Under the pieces are notes generated by a model. It searched no databases, had not been told where the DNA came from, and worked only from the letters and a program-made list of their open reading frames with translations. The translations under genes were made by a program, and so were the position numbers. A DNA stretch of 35,517 nucleotides from Acidaminococcus fermentans (GTDB lineage: Bacteria; Bacillota; Negativicutes; Acidaminococcales; Acidaminococcaceae), in contig NZ_VULN01000018.1 in NCBI RefSeq assembly GCF_009696675.1, positions 1 to 35,517 of the forward strand. Reading direction: 5' to 3'. Below are positions 1 through 7,228 of the stretch, one piece after another (the stretch's first letter is position 1; the number at the start of each line of letters is the position of its first letter).

Positions 1-63
1 ATCCAAAACAAGCTTGCATACCTGGATTTTGAAATCCCTGGTGTACATTTTTAGACTCTTCAT
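1..63 (-). CDS. Transposase OrfA, N-terminal 21 residues only (partial)
   Basis: An ATG at 63-61 (minus) is preceded by AAAGGAG with an 8-base spacer, an ideal ribosome binding site. The frame stays open to the window edge and gives MKSLKMYTRDFKIQVCKLVL and one more residue. The pattern Y-T-R-D-F-K-x-x-V-x-K-L-V matches the first helix of the helix-turn-helix of IS3/IS911-type OrfA proteins (commonly Y-S-x-E-F-K-x-x-x-V-K-L). OrfA is the DNA-binding part of the transposase and is normally joined to the DDE-type OrfB by frameshifting. Only the N-terminus is here, so whether the copy is intact cannot be told. Confidence 0.55.
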   Translation of the reverse strand, partial: MKSLKMYTRDFKIQVCKLVLD

Positions 64-121
64 AAAAGACGCTCCTTTCTCCAAGAAAGTCTCGCTTCAT
101 ACTGTCTAAATATATGATACA
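1..121 (-). mobile_element. End of an IS3-family (IS150-like) insertion sequence, running off the left edge
   Basis: The outer boundary is placed at base 121. Read on the minus strand, the terminal 20 bases (121 down to 102) begin TGTATCATATATTTAGACAG. The element end at 35400-35419 reads TGTCAACAAAAATTGGACAC. The two share the TGT tip and a GACA block starting at exactly the same offset (base 16), 11 of 20 positions in all, as expected for left and right terminal inverted repeats of one element. Just inside lies a ribosome binding site and the start of a transposase gene reading out of the window. The family assignment is inferred from the tip, the repeat layout and the short peptide; no full transposase is visible. 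Confidence 0.6.
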
Positions 122-414
122 CCTTTCTCGGGTCTCGAGTCATGAGTCTCGGACCGCTGGATAGAACCTGTCCTTCGGCCAGGTTCTTCTTATTGTGTAT
201 AACCGTAGGGGGCGCAGGCCCGGCGCCCCGCAAAATGCGCAGATCATCGATGATTTGGCGGGCTGCCCGGCGTGCAGCCCCTACGGTACCGATTTACACG
301 TTCAAAGATTTGCCTGCAAATTTTTCATTTGGCTCGAGACTCGAGACTCGAGACCGAGCCGCTATGCGGCTCATTATGATAAGCACTGAAATTTCAGAGA
401 AAGGAACCTGCTCT
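122..414. repeat. Mosaic of palindromic repeats upstream of the CapA gene
   Basis: This gene-free stretch is made of several self-complementary pieces. (1) Hairpin GAACCTG (164-170)/CAGGTTC (180-186), repeated almost identically at 2956-2978. (2) A 30-base imperfect inverted repeat, 202-231 against 258-287, whose outer arm reads ACCGTAGGGG and whose centre is the perfect palindrome ATCATCGATGAT (243-254). (3) Palindrome GATTTGCCTGCAAATTT near 308-324, matching AAATTTGCAGACAAATTT near 9435. (4) Three tandem CTCGAGA units at 333-353. The CapA start has AGAAAGGA at about 397-404 as its binding site. No convincing promoter was found for that gene; it may lie among these repeats. Confidence 0.7.
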
Positions 415-1617
415 ATGACCCATCCCATTTCCACCCTGTTCATCTCCTGTCTGGCGGCCCTGACCTTTCTGGCAGCTCCCGCCCTGGCCTCCCCGGCGTC
501 TCTGGGAGCCCGGAAGGTACCGGCACCGATCCCGGCGGAAACCCCTGCCGCCCCGGCAGCCGCTCCTGCGGCTCCGGAAGCATCTCCCGGATTGCCGGAA
601 ACTCCCCCGGCCCAGGCGGCCCCTGCCTCTCCCGTTCCGGCTCCCCGGCCTCCGGAAGACCCTCTTACCACCGTGACCCTCAGCGCCGCCGGAGACTGTA
701 CCCTGGGCACGGAAGAAAGTTTCGGCTATGAAGCCACCTTCCCGGCCGCCTGGGACGCCGCCGGCGGAGATGGTTCCGTATTCCTGGCAGGCGTCCAGTC
801 CGTTTTTGCCAAGGACGACCTGACGGTGGTGAACCTGGAAGGCCCTCTCACCACCCGGGGCCAGCGCCAGGACAAGACCTTCGCCTTCCGGGGCGATCCG
901 GCCTATGTGGAAGTGCTGAAAGCCGGCAGCGTGGAAGCCGCCTCCCTGGCCAACAACCACAGTTACGACTATGGCAGCGACGGGTACTGGGACACCTTCA
1001 AGACCCTGGGAGACAACGGAATCATGCCCTTCGGCTATGAGGAAAGCCAGATTCTCCCGGTGAAGGGAATCCCTGTAGGCCTGGTGGGGATCAACGCCCT
1101 GGAAGCCGGGGCCGCCGATCAGCTGATGGCAGAACTGGCCAAAATCAGGGAAAAAGGGGCCCGGCTGAAAGTGGTCTATTTCCACTGGGGCAGCGAACTG
1201 GAAACCCATCCGGACGAGGACCAGGTGTGGCTGGCCCATCTGGCGGTGGATCACGGAGCCGACCTGGTGCTGGGAGCCCATCCCCATGTGATCCAGCCTC
1301 TGGAAACCTACAAGGGAAAGACCATCTGCTATAGCCTGGGGAATTTCTGTTTCGGAGGCAACAGCAACCCGGGAGACAAGGACACCTTCATCTACCAGCA
1401 GACCTTCCGGTTCCGGGACGGCCATCTGGTGGGAACGGACCCGGGAAAAGTGATCCCCTGCCGGATTTCCTCCACCCCGGACTGGAACGATTACCGTCCC
1501 ACCCTGGTGGAAGGGGAAGAGGCGGAGCGGATAAAGGGGAAAGCAAAGGGACTGTTGCAAGAGCAACAGTCCCTTTTTCACGCCCCCAATATTCCCCCGA
1601 CCACCATACCCAGATAG
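415..1617 (+). CDS. Exported CapA-family protein (PGA_cap, metallophosphatase-like fold)
   Basis: The start at 415 has AGAAAGGA 10 bases upstream. The frame stays open further upstream but only through repeat DNA. Residues 1-25 form a signal peptide ending ALA, then come about 60 residues rich in Pro and Ala (a wall-spanning or spacer segment), then the CapA domain. Family motifs visible in order are GDCTLG, VNLEGPLT, NNHSYDYG, YFHWGSE, LGAHPHVIQP and YSLGNFCFGG, the usual ligands of the calcineurin-like fold. Related proteins include PgsA/CapA of poly-gamma-glutamate capsule synthesis, but no capB/capC partners are nearby, so a role in polyglutamate is not supported; a secreted or wall-associated phosphoesterase is as likely. 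The last 39 bases overlap the convergent DUF819 gene, and a strong terminator hairpin (1548-1578) lies before the stop codon. Confidence 0.88.
   Translation: MTHPISTLFISCLAALTFLAAPALASPASLGARKVPAPIPAETPAAPAAAPAAPEASPGLPETPPAQAAPASPVPAPRPPEDPLTTVTLSAAGDCTLGTEESFGYEATFPAAWDAAGGDGSVFLAGVQSVFAKDDLTVVNLEGPLTTRGQRQDKTFAFRGDPAYVEVLKAGSVEAASLANNHSYDYGSDGYWDTFKTLGDNGIMPFGYEESQILPVKGIPVGLVGINALEAGAADQLMAELAKIREKGARLKVVYFHWGSELETHPDEDQVWLAHLAVDHGADLVLGAHPHVIQPLETYKGKTICYSLGNFCFGGNSNPGDKDTFIYQQTFRFRDGHLVGTDPGKVIPCRISSTPDWNDYRPTLVEGEEAERIKGKAKGLLQEQQSLFHAPNIPPTTIPR
1548..1578 (+). terminator. Intrinsic terminator located inside the 3' end of the CapA frame
   Basis: A perfect 11-base stem, GGGACTGTTGC (1548-1558)/GCAACAGTCCC (1563-1573), with loop AAGA and TTTTT at 1574-1578. 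In the plus direction it ends transcription about 40 bases before the CapA stop codon. It also sits directly after the stop of the minus-strand DUF819 gene, but in that direction the following run is broken (TTTGCTTT). Confidence 0.8.
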
Positions 1618-2786
1618 GTGCCGATTACGTAGCCGAAGGTGCCTACCAGCATGCTGGGGCCCACCAGGGCCGTCCAGCCCTGGGAAATGGCCATTCCTGC
1701 CGCGGTAGTGGGGCCTCCGATGTTGGCATTGGAGGCCAGGACGATGTCTTCCAGACTGAAATGGAACAGTTTCCCTCCCACAAAGCAGAAGGCCATGTTC
1801 ACCACCACCATCAGGAAGCAGAACACGAACAGCAGCGGCGCGTTCCGGAGGATTTCCAGGATGGAAGCGGGCACCCCGATGGCGAAGAAGAACAGGTAGA
1901 TGAAATAGGTGCCGATTTCCTGGGCTCCGGCGAGGGCTGCCGCCTGTTTTTCAAAAAAGGTGGCGAACCCCATGGAAAACAGGGTGATCCACACATACTG
2001 GCTGCTGAAGAAGGTGTTGGCCATGTGTCCCAGGCCGCTGCCGGTGGGAATGGCGGCCCCCAGGGCCTTCCCCAGGTTCTGGGACAGGGTCACCACCGCC
2101 ACCGCATAGAACAGGTCCAGGGCAATGTCCTTTAAGGAAATGTTCTTGGGCTGCCAGTAGGCCGCCGCCTGGGTCTGGGCGTCTTCCCGTCCTTCCCGGG
2201 CCACCCGGTCCATGTGGGGATGGGGGTAGTGTTTCTGGAAAAAGGCGCTGCCCACGCATTTCAGCAGCACCAGGAAATACACCGCCATGTTCAGGTTGTC
2301 CGCCACCACCGTAGCGGAAACCAGGGTCCCTTCCGTGTGGAAGGCATCGGCCAGAGCCACGAAATTGACCCCGCCTCCGATGTAGGACCCGGTCATCATG
2401 GCCGCCACCTTGGCCAGCCCGTCGATCCGGCTCCCCAAAAGCCAGCAGCCCAGCACGGCTCCGCACACGGTCCCCACCGCCCCGATGAGGAAAATGAACA
2501 GCAGCCGGCCGGTTTCCTGCCAGATCTTCGTCAGGTTGGCCTGGAGCAGCAGCAGAGGAATGGCCAGGGGTACGGCGTATCCCCAGATGATATCGTCATA
2601 AATGGGGGCATGGCTGGGGATCACGTTCAGGTTCACCAGCACAATGGCCGCCACCAGAGCCAGTACGGCCCCGGAGATCCGGGAGGCCCAGGCATAGGTC
2701 TGTTCCAGCCAGATGGAGCCTGCCACCACCCCGCAGGTCAGGGCCAGCAGCAGCCAGGTGTTTTCCGGTGCAATCAGTGGATTCAT
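1578..2786 (-). CDS. DUF819 family integral membrane protein
   Basis: A polytopic membrane protein of 402 residues with about ten hydrophobic segments, recognised as DUF819 (the B. subtilis YjcL type). A glycine-rich stretch TGSYIGGGVNFVALADAF near residues 130-150 and a second half carrying a similar ASNANIGGPTTAAGMA segment suggest a two-fold repeat, as in many secondary carriers. The substrate is unknown. The start at 2786 is chosen over an in-frame ATG at 2795 because AAGGAAGG lies 9 bases before 2786 but abuts 2795. The gene stands alone: it converges on CapA (3' overlap) and has the A1 repeat region upstream, where no clear promoter is visible. Confidence 0.85.
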   Translation of the reverse strand: MNPLIAPENTWLLLALTCGVVAGSIWLEQTYAWASRISGAVLALVAAIVLVNLNVIPSHAPIYDDIIWGYAVPLAIPLLLLQANLTKIWQETGRLLFIFLIGAVGTVCGAVLGCWLLGSRIDGLAKVAAMMTGSYIGGGVNFVALADAFHTEGTLVSATVVADNLNMAVYFLVLLKCVGSAFFQKHYPHPHMDRVAREGREDAQTQAAAYWQPKNISLKDIALDLFYAVAVVTLSQNLGKALGAAIPTGSGLGHMANTFFSSQYVWITLFSMGFATFFEKQAAALAGAQEIGTYFIYLFFFAIGVPASILEILRNAPLLFVFCFLMVVVNMAFCFVGGKLFHFSLEDIVLASNANIGGPTTAAGMAISQGWTALVGPSMLVGTFGYVIGTYLGMVVGGILGA

Positions 2787-3243
2787 AAACAACATCCTTC
2801 CTTATTCGTTATTCCAGAACGAAGATCCGGTCCCCCAGATCCCCTGGTATCCAGATATTCTTTCCCTTTGCCAAATGCCATGGCGGGCTTCCTCGGATAC
2901 ACAGAGCGGGCGGCCCCTTTTGGAGTCGCAAGCCATAGGTATCGTTTTTTGGATAGAACCTGTCCTATGGCCAGGTTCTTTGAAAGGAAAACGCAGCTGG
3001 CGCTGCTAACCCACCACCAGCCTTACGGCTGGTCCCCCGCCCTTGCAAAGGGCGGATAATGGGTATGTGGGCTTACGCCCTGGTACCCACATAAAGCAAA
3101 GGGCGTAAGCCCCAGCGTATATCCGCCCTTTTCAAGGGCGGGGGTATCCATGCGCAGCATGGGTGGTGGGTTAGCAGCCATAGGGCTGCCTTTTCCACTC
3201 AGCAGCATCTGCCCCCAGGCAGATGGTATCCTTCAACTGGAGA
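2787..3243. repeat. Structured repeat A1 with shared hairpin modules
   Basis: No gene. The core at 3002-3178 is bounded by a perfect 17-base inverted repeat, GCTGCTAACCCACCACC (3002-3018) and its complement (3162-3178). Inside lie nested arms: CCCGCCCTTGCAAAGGGCGG near 3036 pairs with ATCCGCCCTTTTCAAGGGCG near 3121, and GGGCTTACGCCC with GGGCGTAAGCCC. Before the core is the GAACCTG/CAGGTTC hairpin (2956-2978), also at 164-186. After it is the CATCTGCC/GGCAGATG hairpin (about 3206-3226), which also closes A2 and three B repeats. The run GACTAGTGACTAGAGACT at 3242-3259 forms the last codons and the stop of the MFS gene. A second copy of the whole layout is at 9398-9780. Confidence 0.85.
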
Positions 3244-4665
3244 CTAGTGACTAGAGACTGCCTGCCGATTTTTCCCCAGCGCCCACACCATGCAGGCTCC
3301 CTGACACAGAGCCAGGACCAGCAGCAGATGGAAGGCGTGGGCAGTGCCCAGGCTGGTACCTTCGGCCAGGGCCCGTCCGGCCTGGCCGGCGGCCACCAGG
3401 GCCGCACAGACGGAAGTCCCCACTGCCCCGGCCAGCTGCTGGAGGGTGTTGCACACCGCATTCCCGTCCGGCTGGATGGATTCCGGCAGGTTTTCCAGGG
3501 CATAGGTCAGGATGTTCCCGGCGGACAGCCCCTGGCCCAGGGTGAACACCACATAAATGGCCGTAAGCCCGGGAATGGCCGCCTTCCCCAGAGCCAGCTG
3601 GTACAGCCCGAAACTGAGGATAATGGCACAGCTGCCCAGGATGAGGGGCTTCCGGGCCCCCAGCCGGTCATAGAGCCGGCCGCTTACAGGGGCCAGGGCC
3701 GCCCCCAAAAGGCACCCGGGAAGCAGGATGCACCCGGCGGCAAAAGGATCGGACCCCAGGACGATCTGGGCATAATTGGGAAGCAGGAAGCCCACTCCCA
3801 GGCACAGGAACTGGACCAGCAGCAGCCCCAGCACCGCCCCGTCGAAAGCCGGCACCTGGAACACCTGGAGGTTCAGCAGCGGGGTGGACCCGGCCTTCCG
3901 GAGCCGGTTCTCCTGACGGACAAAGACGGCCAGGGCCAGCACCATCAGCCCGGCCAGGGCCAAAAGAGCCGGGGCCGGCAGCACCGTCCCGTAGCTGCAC
4001 AAAAGCAGCAGACAGGGCAGGGCCACCATCAGGCAGCCCAGGCCGAACCCGTCAAAAGGCCGGGGCCCCCAGGCCGAAGACTGGCGAATGGCACAGATCC
4101 CCACCGCCAGGGAGAACAGCAGCCCGGGCACCAGGGCGGCAAAGATCATCCGCCAGCCGAAATGGCCGATAATGTACCCGCCCAGAGAAGGGCCCACCGC
4201 CGGAGCCAGGGCGCACACCAGCATGGCGGCCCCCATCATGGTGCCGATTTTGTCCAGCGGCGCCTGTTCCAGCACCAGATTGAACATCAGAGGCAGGCCA
4301 ATGCCTGTGCCCGCCCCCTGGAGCAGCCGTCCCAGCAGGAGCAGAGGGAAGTTCCCGGCCAGGCCGTCCAGCACCGTCCCGGTAAGGAACAGGAGATTCC
4401 CGGCCACAAAAAGCCCTTTCAGAGGGAACCGCTGCTTCAGGTAGCTGGACGTGGGGATCACCGTGGCCAGCACCAGCAGATATCCGGTAGTAAGCCACTG
4501 GACCGTGGAGGTGCTCACGGAAAATTCCTCCATTAGGGTGGGGAAGGTCACGTTCATGGCCGTTTCGATGACCACCCCGGTAAAGGACAGAAGTCCCGCG
4601 GCCAATATGGACAGAAACAGCCGGGCATCTGCCCGGCGCACAAAAGCAGGATTTTCGTTTTCCAA
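3244..4665 (-). CDS. MFS transporter, DHA2 (EmrB/QacA-like) multidrug-efflux type
   Basis: A hydrophobic protein of about 473 residues with 14 predicted membrane segments, the usual count for DHA2 proton-driven drug exporters. Motifs seen include FTGVVIETAMNVTFPTL in helix 1 (the DxTxVNVALP position of the family, here with E for D), QWLTTGYLL, GRLLQGAGTGIG and PAVGPSLGGYI (motif C). The start is taken as TTG at 4665, with GAAGGTG 6 bases upstream. An upstream in-frame ATG at 4708 overlaps the -10 element of a near-perfect promoter, and the farther one at 4755 lies upstream of it, so neither can be on that transcript. The final residues AVSSH and the stop are encoded by a short repeat sequence, so the original C-terminus may have been replaced. 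No adjacent regulator; substrate unknown. Confidence 0.85.
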   Translation of the reverse strand: MENENPAFVRRADARLFLSILAAGLLSFTGVVIETAMNVTFPTLMEEFSVSTSTVQWLTTGYLLVLATVIPTSSYLKQRFPLKGLFVAGNLLFLTGTVLDGLAGNFPLLLLGRLLQGAGTGIGLPLMFNLVLEQAPLDKIGTMMGAAMLVCALAPAVGPSLGGYIIGHFGWRMIFAALVPGLLFSLAVGICAIRQSSAWGPRPFDGFGLGCLMVALPCLLLLCSYGTVLPAPALLALAGLMVLALAVFVRQENRLRKAGSTPLLNLQVFQVPAFDGAVLGLLLVQFLCLGVGFLLPNYAQIVLGSDPFAAGCILLPGCLLGAALAPVSGRLYDRLGARKPLILGSCAIILSFGLYQLALGKAAIPGLTAIYVVFTLGQGLSAGNILTYALENLPESIQPDGNAVCNTLQQLAGAVGTSVCAALVAAGQAGRALAEGTSLGTAHAFHLLLVLALCQGACMVWALGKNRQAVSSH

Positions 4666-4705
4666 CAGTTTCACCTTCAGACACAAAAATACGTTCTGAA
4701 AGTAC

Positions 4706-4734
4706 ATAGTAGAAAAAATTCCCGGAAATGTCAA
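4706..4734 (-). promoter_or_regulatory. Sigma-A promoter of the MFS gene
   Basis: On the minus strand TTGACA (4734-4729) is separated by exactly 17 bases from TACTAT (4711-4706). Transcription should start near 4699, leaving about 34 bases of leader before the TTG start at 4665. The -35 box abuts the terminator of the upstream gene. Confidence 0.85.
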
Positions 4735-4771
4735 GAAGGGGGTGCTGCTGCTCACGCAGCAGTCCCCTTCT
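4735..4771 (-). terminator. Terminator hairpin after the hydrolase gene
   Basis: Read on the plus strand, GAAGGGG plus CTGCTGC (4735-4751) pairs with GCAGCAG plus TCCCCTTC (4756-4770) around TCAC, with a small bulge. It is one of the CTGCTGC/GCAGCAG terminator family seen throughout the window. On the minus strand it is followed by TTCTTGACA, the -35 box of the next promoter, so its U-run is poor. Confidence 0.65.
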
Positions 4772-4772
4772 C

Positions 4773-5900
4773 TTACTTCAAATAGGTCTGATAGAACTGA
4801 TCGATTTTGTCAAAAGGAATCTTGTCCAGCTGATCGTACAGGTCCGTGTGGGTGGCTCCCGGCACGATCACCAGTTCCTTGTTGCTGCCTTTCAGTTTCT
4901 TGAAGGCATCCTCGCTGAAGTACCGGGAATGGGCCTTCTCCCCGGCAATCACCATCACCGCACTCTGGATCTCGCTGCTCCGCTGGAGGAAGGGCAGGTT
5001 GATGAAGGACAGGGCAAAGGTCTTGTTCCAGCCTCCTACGGAATTCACGGACCGGGGATGGAAGCCCCGTTTGGTTTCATAGTAGGCAGTGTACTGTTTG
5101 ATGAATTCCGGGGTATCCGGCTTCAGTTCTTCCGGTTTCAGGTTAGCCCCGGCCCGGGCGAAGGTATCGTTTTTGTAGTCTTCCGTCCGCTGGGCGTTCA
5201 TGGCCTCCAGCTTCTGATGACGCTGTTCCGGGCTGTCTTCCTTGTCGTAATACCCGTTGGCCAGCACCCGGGTCATGTCGTACATGGTGGAGCTTACGGT
5301 GGCCTTCACCCGGGTATCCATGGCCGCATCATTGATGGCGATGCCTCCGAAGCCGCAGATCCCCAGGATTCCCAGCCTGTTGGCGTCCACATCCTTCTGG
5401 TTGGCCAGGAAATCCACCGCCGCGGAAAAGTCTTCTGTGTTGATGTCCGGAGAAGCCACATTCCGTACATTGCCGCCGCTTTCCCCGGTAAAGGAAGGAT
5501 CAAAAGCCAGGGTGATGTATCCCCGTTCCGCCAGCTGCTGGGCATAAAGTCCGGAAGCCTGTTCCTTTACCGCTCCGAAAGGACCGCTTACGGCGATGGC
5601 CGCCCGTTTTTCCCCGGCTTTTATCCCTTTGGGGGTGTACAGGTCCGCCGCCAGGGTGATTCCATACCGGTTGTGGAAGGTCACCTTCTGGTGATCCACC
5701 TTGTCGCTTTTGGGGAATACCTTGTCCCATTCCCGGGTCAGATGGAGTTTTTCCGTTTTCACTCCCGGGCTCAGCATTTCGCCGGCCGGTTTTGCCGTTT
5801 GTGCAGCTGCCATGGCTTCTCTGCCTCCTCCCATCTGCAGCAGGCAGGTGCCCAGCACCGCCGTCAAAAGGACCATTTTCATCTTTTTGCTGATTTTCAT
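4773..5900 (-). CDS. Exported alpha/beta hydrolase of the dienelactone-hydrolase-like group
   Basis: 375 residues. The start ATG at 5900 has GGAGAC 6 bases upstream. Residues 1-33 form a signal peptide (basic KKMK, hydrophobic core, AMAAAQ). The mature part is an alpha/beta hydrolase: AADLYTPKG on the early strands, SGPFG as the probable oxyanion region, and nucleophile elbow GICGFGG with Cys at the catalytic position, as in dienelactone hydrolase and YcjY-type proteins (GICxxGG). The acid probably lies near VIAGEKAHSR and the histidine in GATHTDLYD near the C-terminus. It follows the alcohol dehydrogenase gene by 17 bases and so is its operon partner. The substrate is unknown; an ester or lactone yielding an alcohol or aldehyde would fit the neighbour, but that is inference. 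Confidence 0.82.
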   Translation of the reverse strand: MKISKKMKMVLLTAVLGTCLLQMGGGREAMAAAQTAKPAGEMLSPGVKTEKLHLTREWDKVFPKSDKVDHQKVTFHNRYGITLAADLYTPKGIKAGEKRAAIAVSGPFGAVKEQASGLYAQQLAERGYITLAFDPSFTGESGGNVRNVASPDINTEDFSAAVDFLANQKDVDANRLGILGICGFGGIAINDAAMDTRVKATVSSTMYDMTRVLANGYYDKEDSPEQRHQKLEAMNAQRTEDYKNDTFARAGANLKPEELKPDTPEFIKQYTAYYETKRGFHPRSVNSVGGWNKTFALSFINLPFLQRSSEIQSAVMVIAGEKAHSRYFSEDAFKKLKGSNKELVIVPGATHTDLYDQLDKIPFDKIDQFYQTYLK

Positions 5901-5917
5901 TACCGTCTCCTTTCCTC

Positions 5918-7087
5918 TTACAGGCTTTCCCGGAAAATCTCTTCGATTTCCTGCTGGTCCAGGACCTTGTACCCACCATCCAGGATCAGGGTACCCCGGA
6001 CCATGGCCGGGATCATATCTTCCGTGGCCCCCAGTTCCCGCAGGTTCCTGGCCAGCCCCAGTTCTTCCATCCAGCTTTCCATGGCCTGGAGCCCTTCTTC
6101 CGCGATTGTCCGGTCGCTTTTGCCGGTGGGATCCACATTCCACACCGCTTCCGCAAACCGTTTGAATTTGGGCAGGCCGTAGGGCAGGATATGCCGGTAA
6201 TAGGCAGGGGATACCGCCGCCAGGGTCATGCCGTGGGCTGCATTGGTGACCCCGCCCACCGCCTGTCCCAGCATGTGGACCATCCAGTCGGTGGTCTTGC
6301 CTTTGGCGATCAGGGTGTTCAGGGCCCAGGTGGCATCCCACATCAGGTTGCTCCGGGCTTCATAATCCTGAGGGTTCCGAATGGCGATCCGGCTGGCGTG
6401 GATCACAGACCGCATAAGGCCTTCCGCCAGGTAGTCACTGGTATTGTCGTCGATACCGGAAAAATACTGTTCGCAGATATGGTTGAACATATCGTAGATC
6501 CCTGAAACCATCTGATACCGGGGCAGGGTCATGGTGTAGGACGGATCCATGATGGCAAACCGGGGGAATACCCGGGCATCGGCAAAAGCTTTGCCCCGTT
6601 TTTCTTTCGTTGCCGGGTTGGTGATCACGGAACCAGCGTTCATTTCGGACCCGGTACCCACCATGGTAAGCACGCAGCCTACTGGAACCACTTCACAGGT
6701 GGGTTCTTCGAACCGCATAAAGTATTTGTCCCAGGGGTCTTCCTCTTCATGGATGGACATGGCCAGGGCCTTGGCGTAGTCGATGCAGGACCCGCCTCCT
6801 ACGGCCAGGATGAAGTCCGCCTTGTGCTGCCGGGCAATGGCAATGCCCTCCCGGAGTTTGTCGATGGTGGGGTTGGGCATGACCCCGGGAATTTCCGTCA
6901 CATCTTTGCCGGCAGATTCCAGCTGTTTGCACACCCTGTCATAAATGCCGTTCTTCTTGATGGAACCGCCTCCGTAGACCAGGACCACCTGGCTGCCGTA
7001 GGGCTTCAGGGCTGAGGCCAGATTCTCCACAGCCCCCCGGCCAAAGAACACTTTGGTGGGATTTTCATAAGTAAAATTTCCAAGCAT
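5918..7087 (-). CDS. Iron-containing alcohol dehydrogenase (butanol-dehydrogenase/YqhD-like)
   Basis: 389 residues, normal for group III alcohol dehydrogenases, which reduce aldehydes or oxidise alcohols with NAD(P)H in the cytoplasm. Seen: N-terminal NPTKVFFGRGAVENL, nucleotide-binding VYGGGSIKKNGIYD and VGGGSCIDYAKAL, and the metal site spread over TGSEMNAGSVITN, MNAAH-type GGVTNAAHGMTL and FNHICEQY, giving the expected Asp/His ligands. The N-terminus MLGNFTYENPTKVFFG is typical of the BdhA/YugJ type. The start at 7087 has AAAGGAG 8 bases upstream. It is first in an operon with the exported hydrolase and is divergent from a LysR gene whose probable operator lies within this gene's promoter. 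The physiological substrate cannot be read from sequence. Confidence 0.92.
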   Translation of the reverse strand: MLGNFTYENPTKVFFGRGAVENLASALKPYGSQVVLVYGGGSIKKNGIYDRVCKQLESAGKDVTEIPGVMPNPTIDKLREGIAIARQHKADFILAVGGGSCIDYAKALAMSIHEEEDPWDKYFMRFEEPTCEVVPVGCVLTMVGTGSEMNAGSVITNPATKEKRGKAFADARVFPRFAIMDPSYTMTLPRYQMVSGIYDMFNHICEQYFSGIDDNTSDYLAEGLMRSVIHASRIAIRNPQDYEARSNLMWDATWALNTLIAKGKTTDWMVHMLGQAVGGVTNAAHGMTLAAVSPAYYRHILPYGLPKFKRFAEAVWNVDPTGKSDRTIAEEGLQAMESWMEELGLARNLRELGATEDMIPAMVRGTLILDGGYKVLDQQEIEEIFRESL

Positions 7088-7133
7088 GTATTTTCTCCTT
7101 TTCACTTGTTGGTTACTTTCTTTGGACATCTTC

Positions 7134-7162
7134 AGTATAAGGGAAACAGTTTTCCATGTAAA
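7134..7162 (-). promoter_or_regulatory. Promoter of the alcohol dehydrogenase operon with an operator in its spacer
   Basis: On the minus strand TTTACA (7162-7157), a 17-base spacer and TATACT (7139-7134). The spacer is almost wholly filled by the near-perfect palindrome GGGAAACAGTTTTCC (7141-7155 on plus). A palindrome between -35 and -10 is a classic operator position; the divergent LysR protein is the obvious candidate ligand. The LysR gene itself has TATAAT at 7203-7208. Confidence 0.75.
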
Positions 7163-7228
7163 ATTCTTTGTTTTAATAACATTCAATACGTTTTATGTAT
7201 GATATAATGCAAAAAAGAGGTGATTCCC

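Noticed and set aside
128-360. CTCGAGA tandem repeats as a possible CRISPR array
   Set aside because: Units are 7 bases and directly abutting, with no spacers and no cas genes.
415-1617. Capsule (poly-gamma-glutamate) biosynthesis locus
   Set aside because: Only a CapA-type protein is present; no capB, capC or capE genes adjoin it.
3002-3178. Repeat A1 as a group II intron or tRNA-like element
   Set aside because: No domain V motif, no intron-encoded protein, and no cloverleaf with CCA or T-loop consensus.
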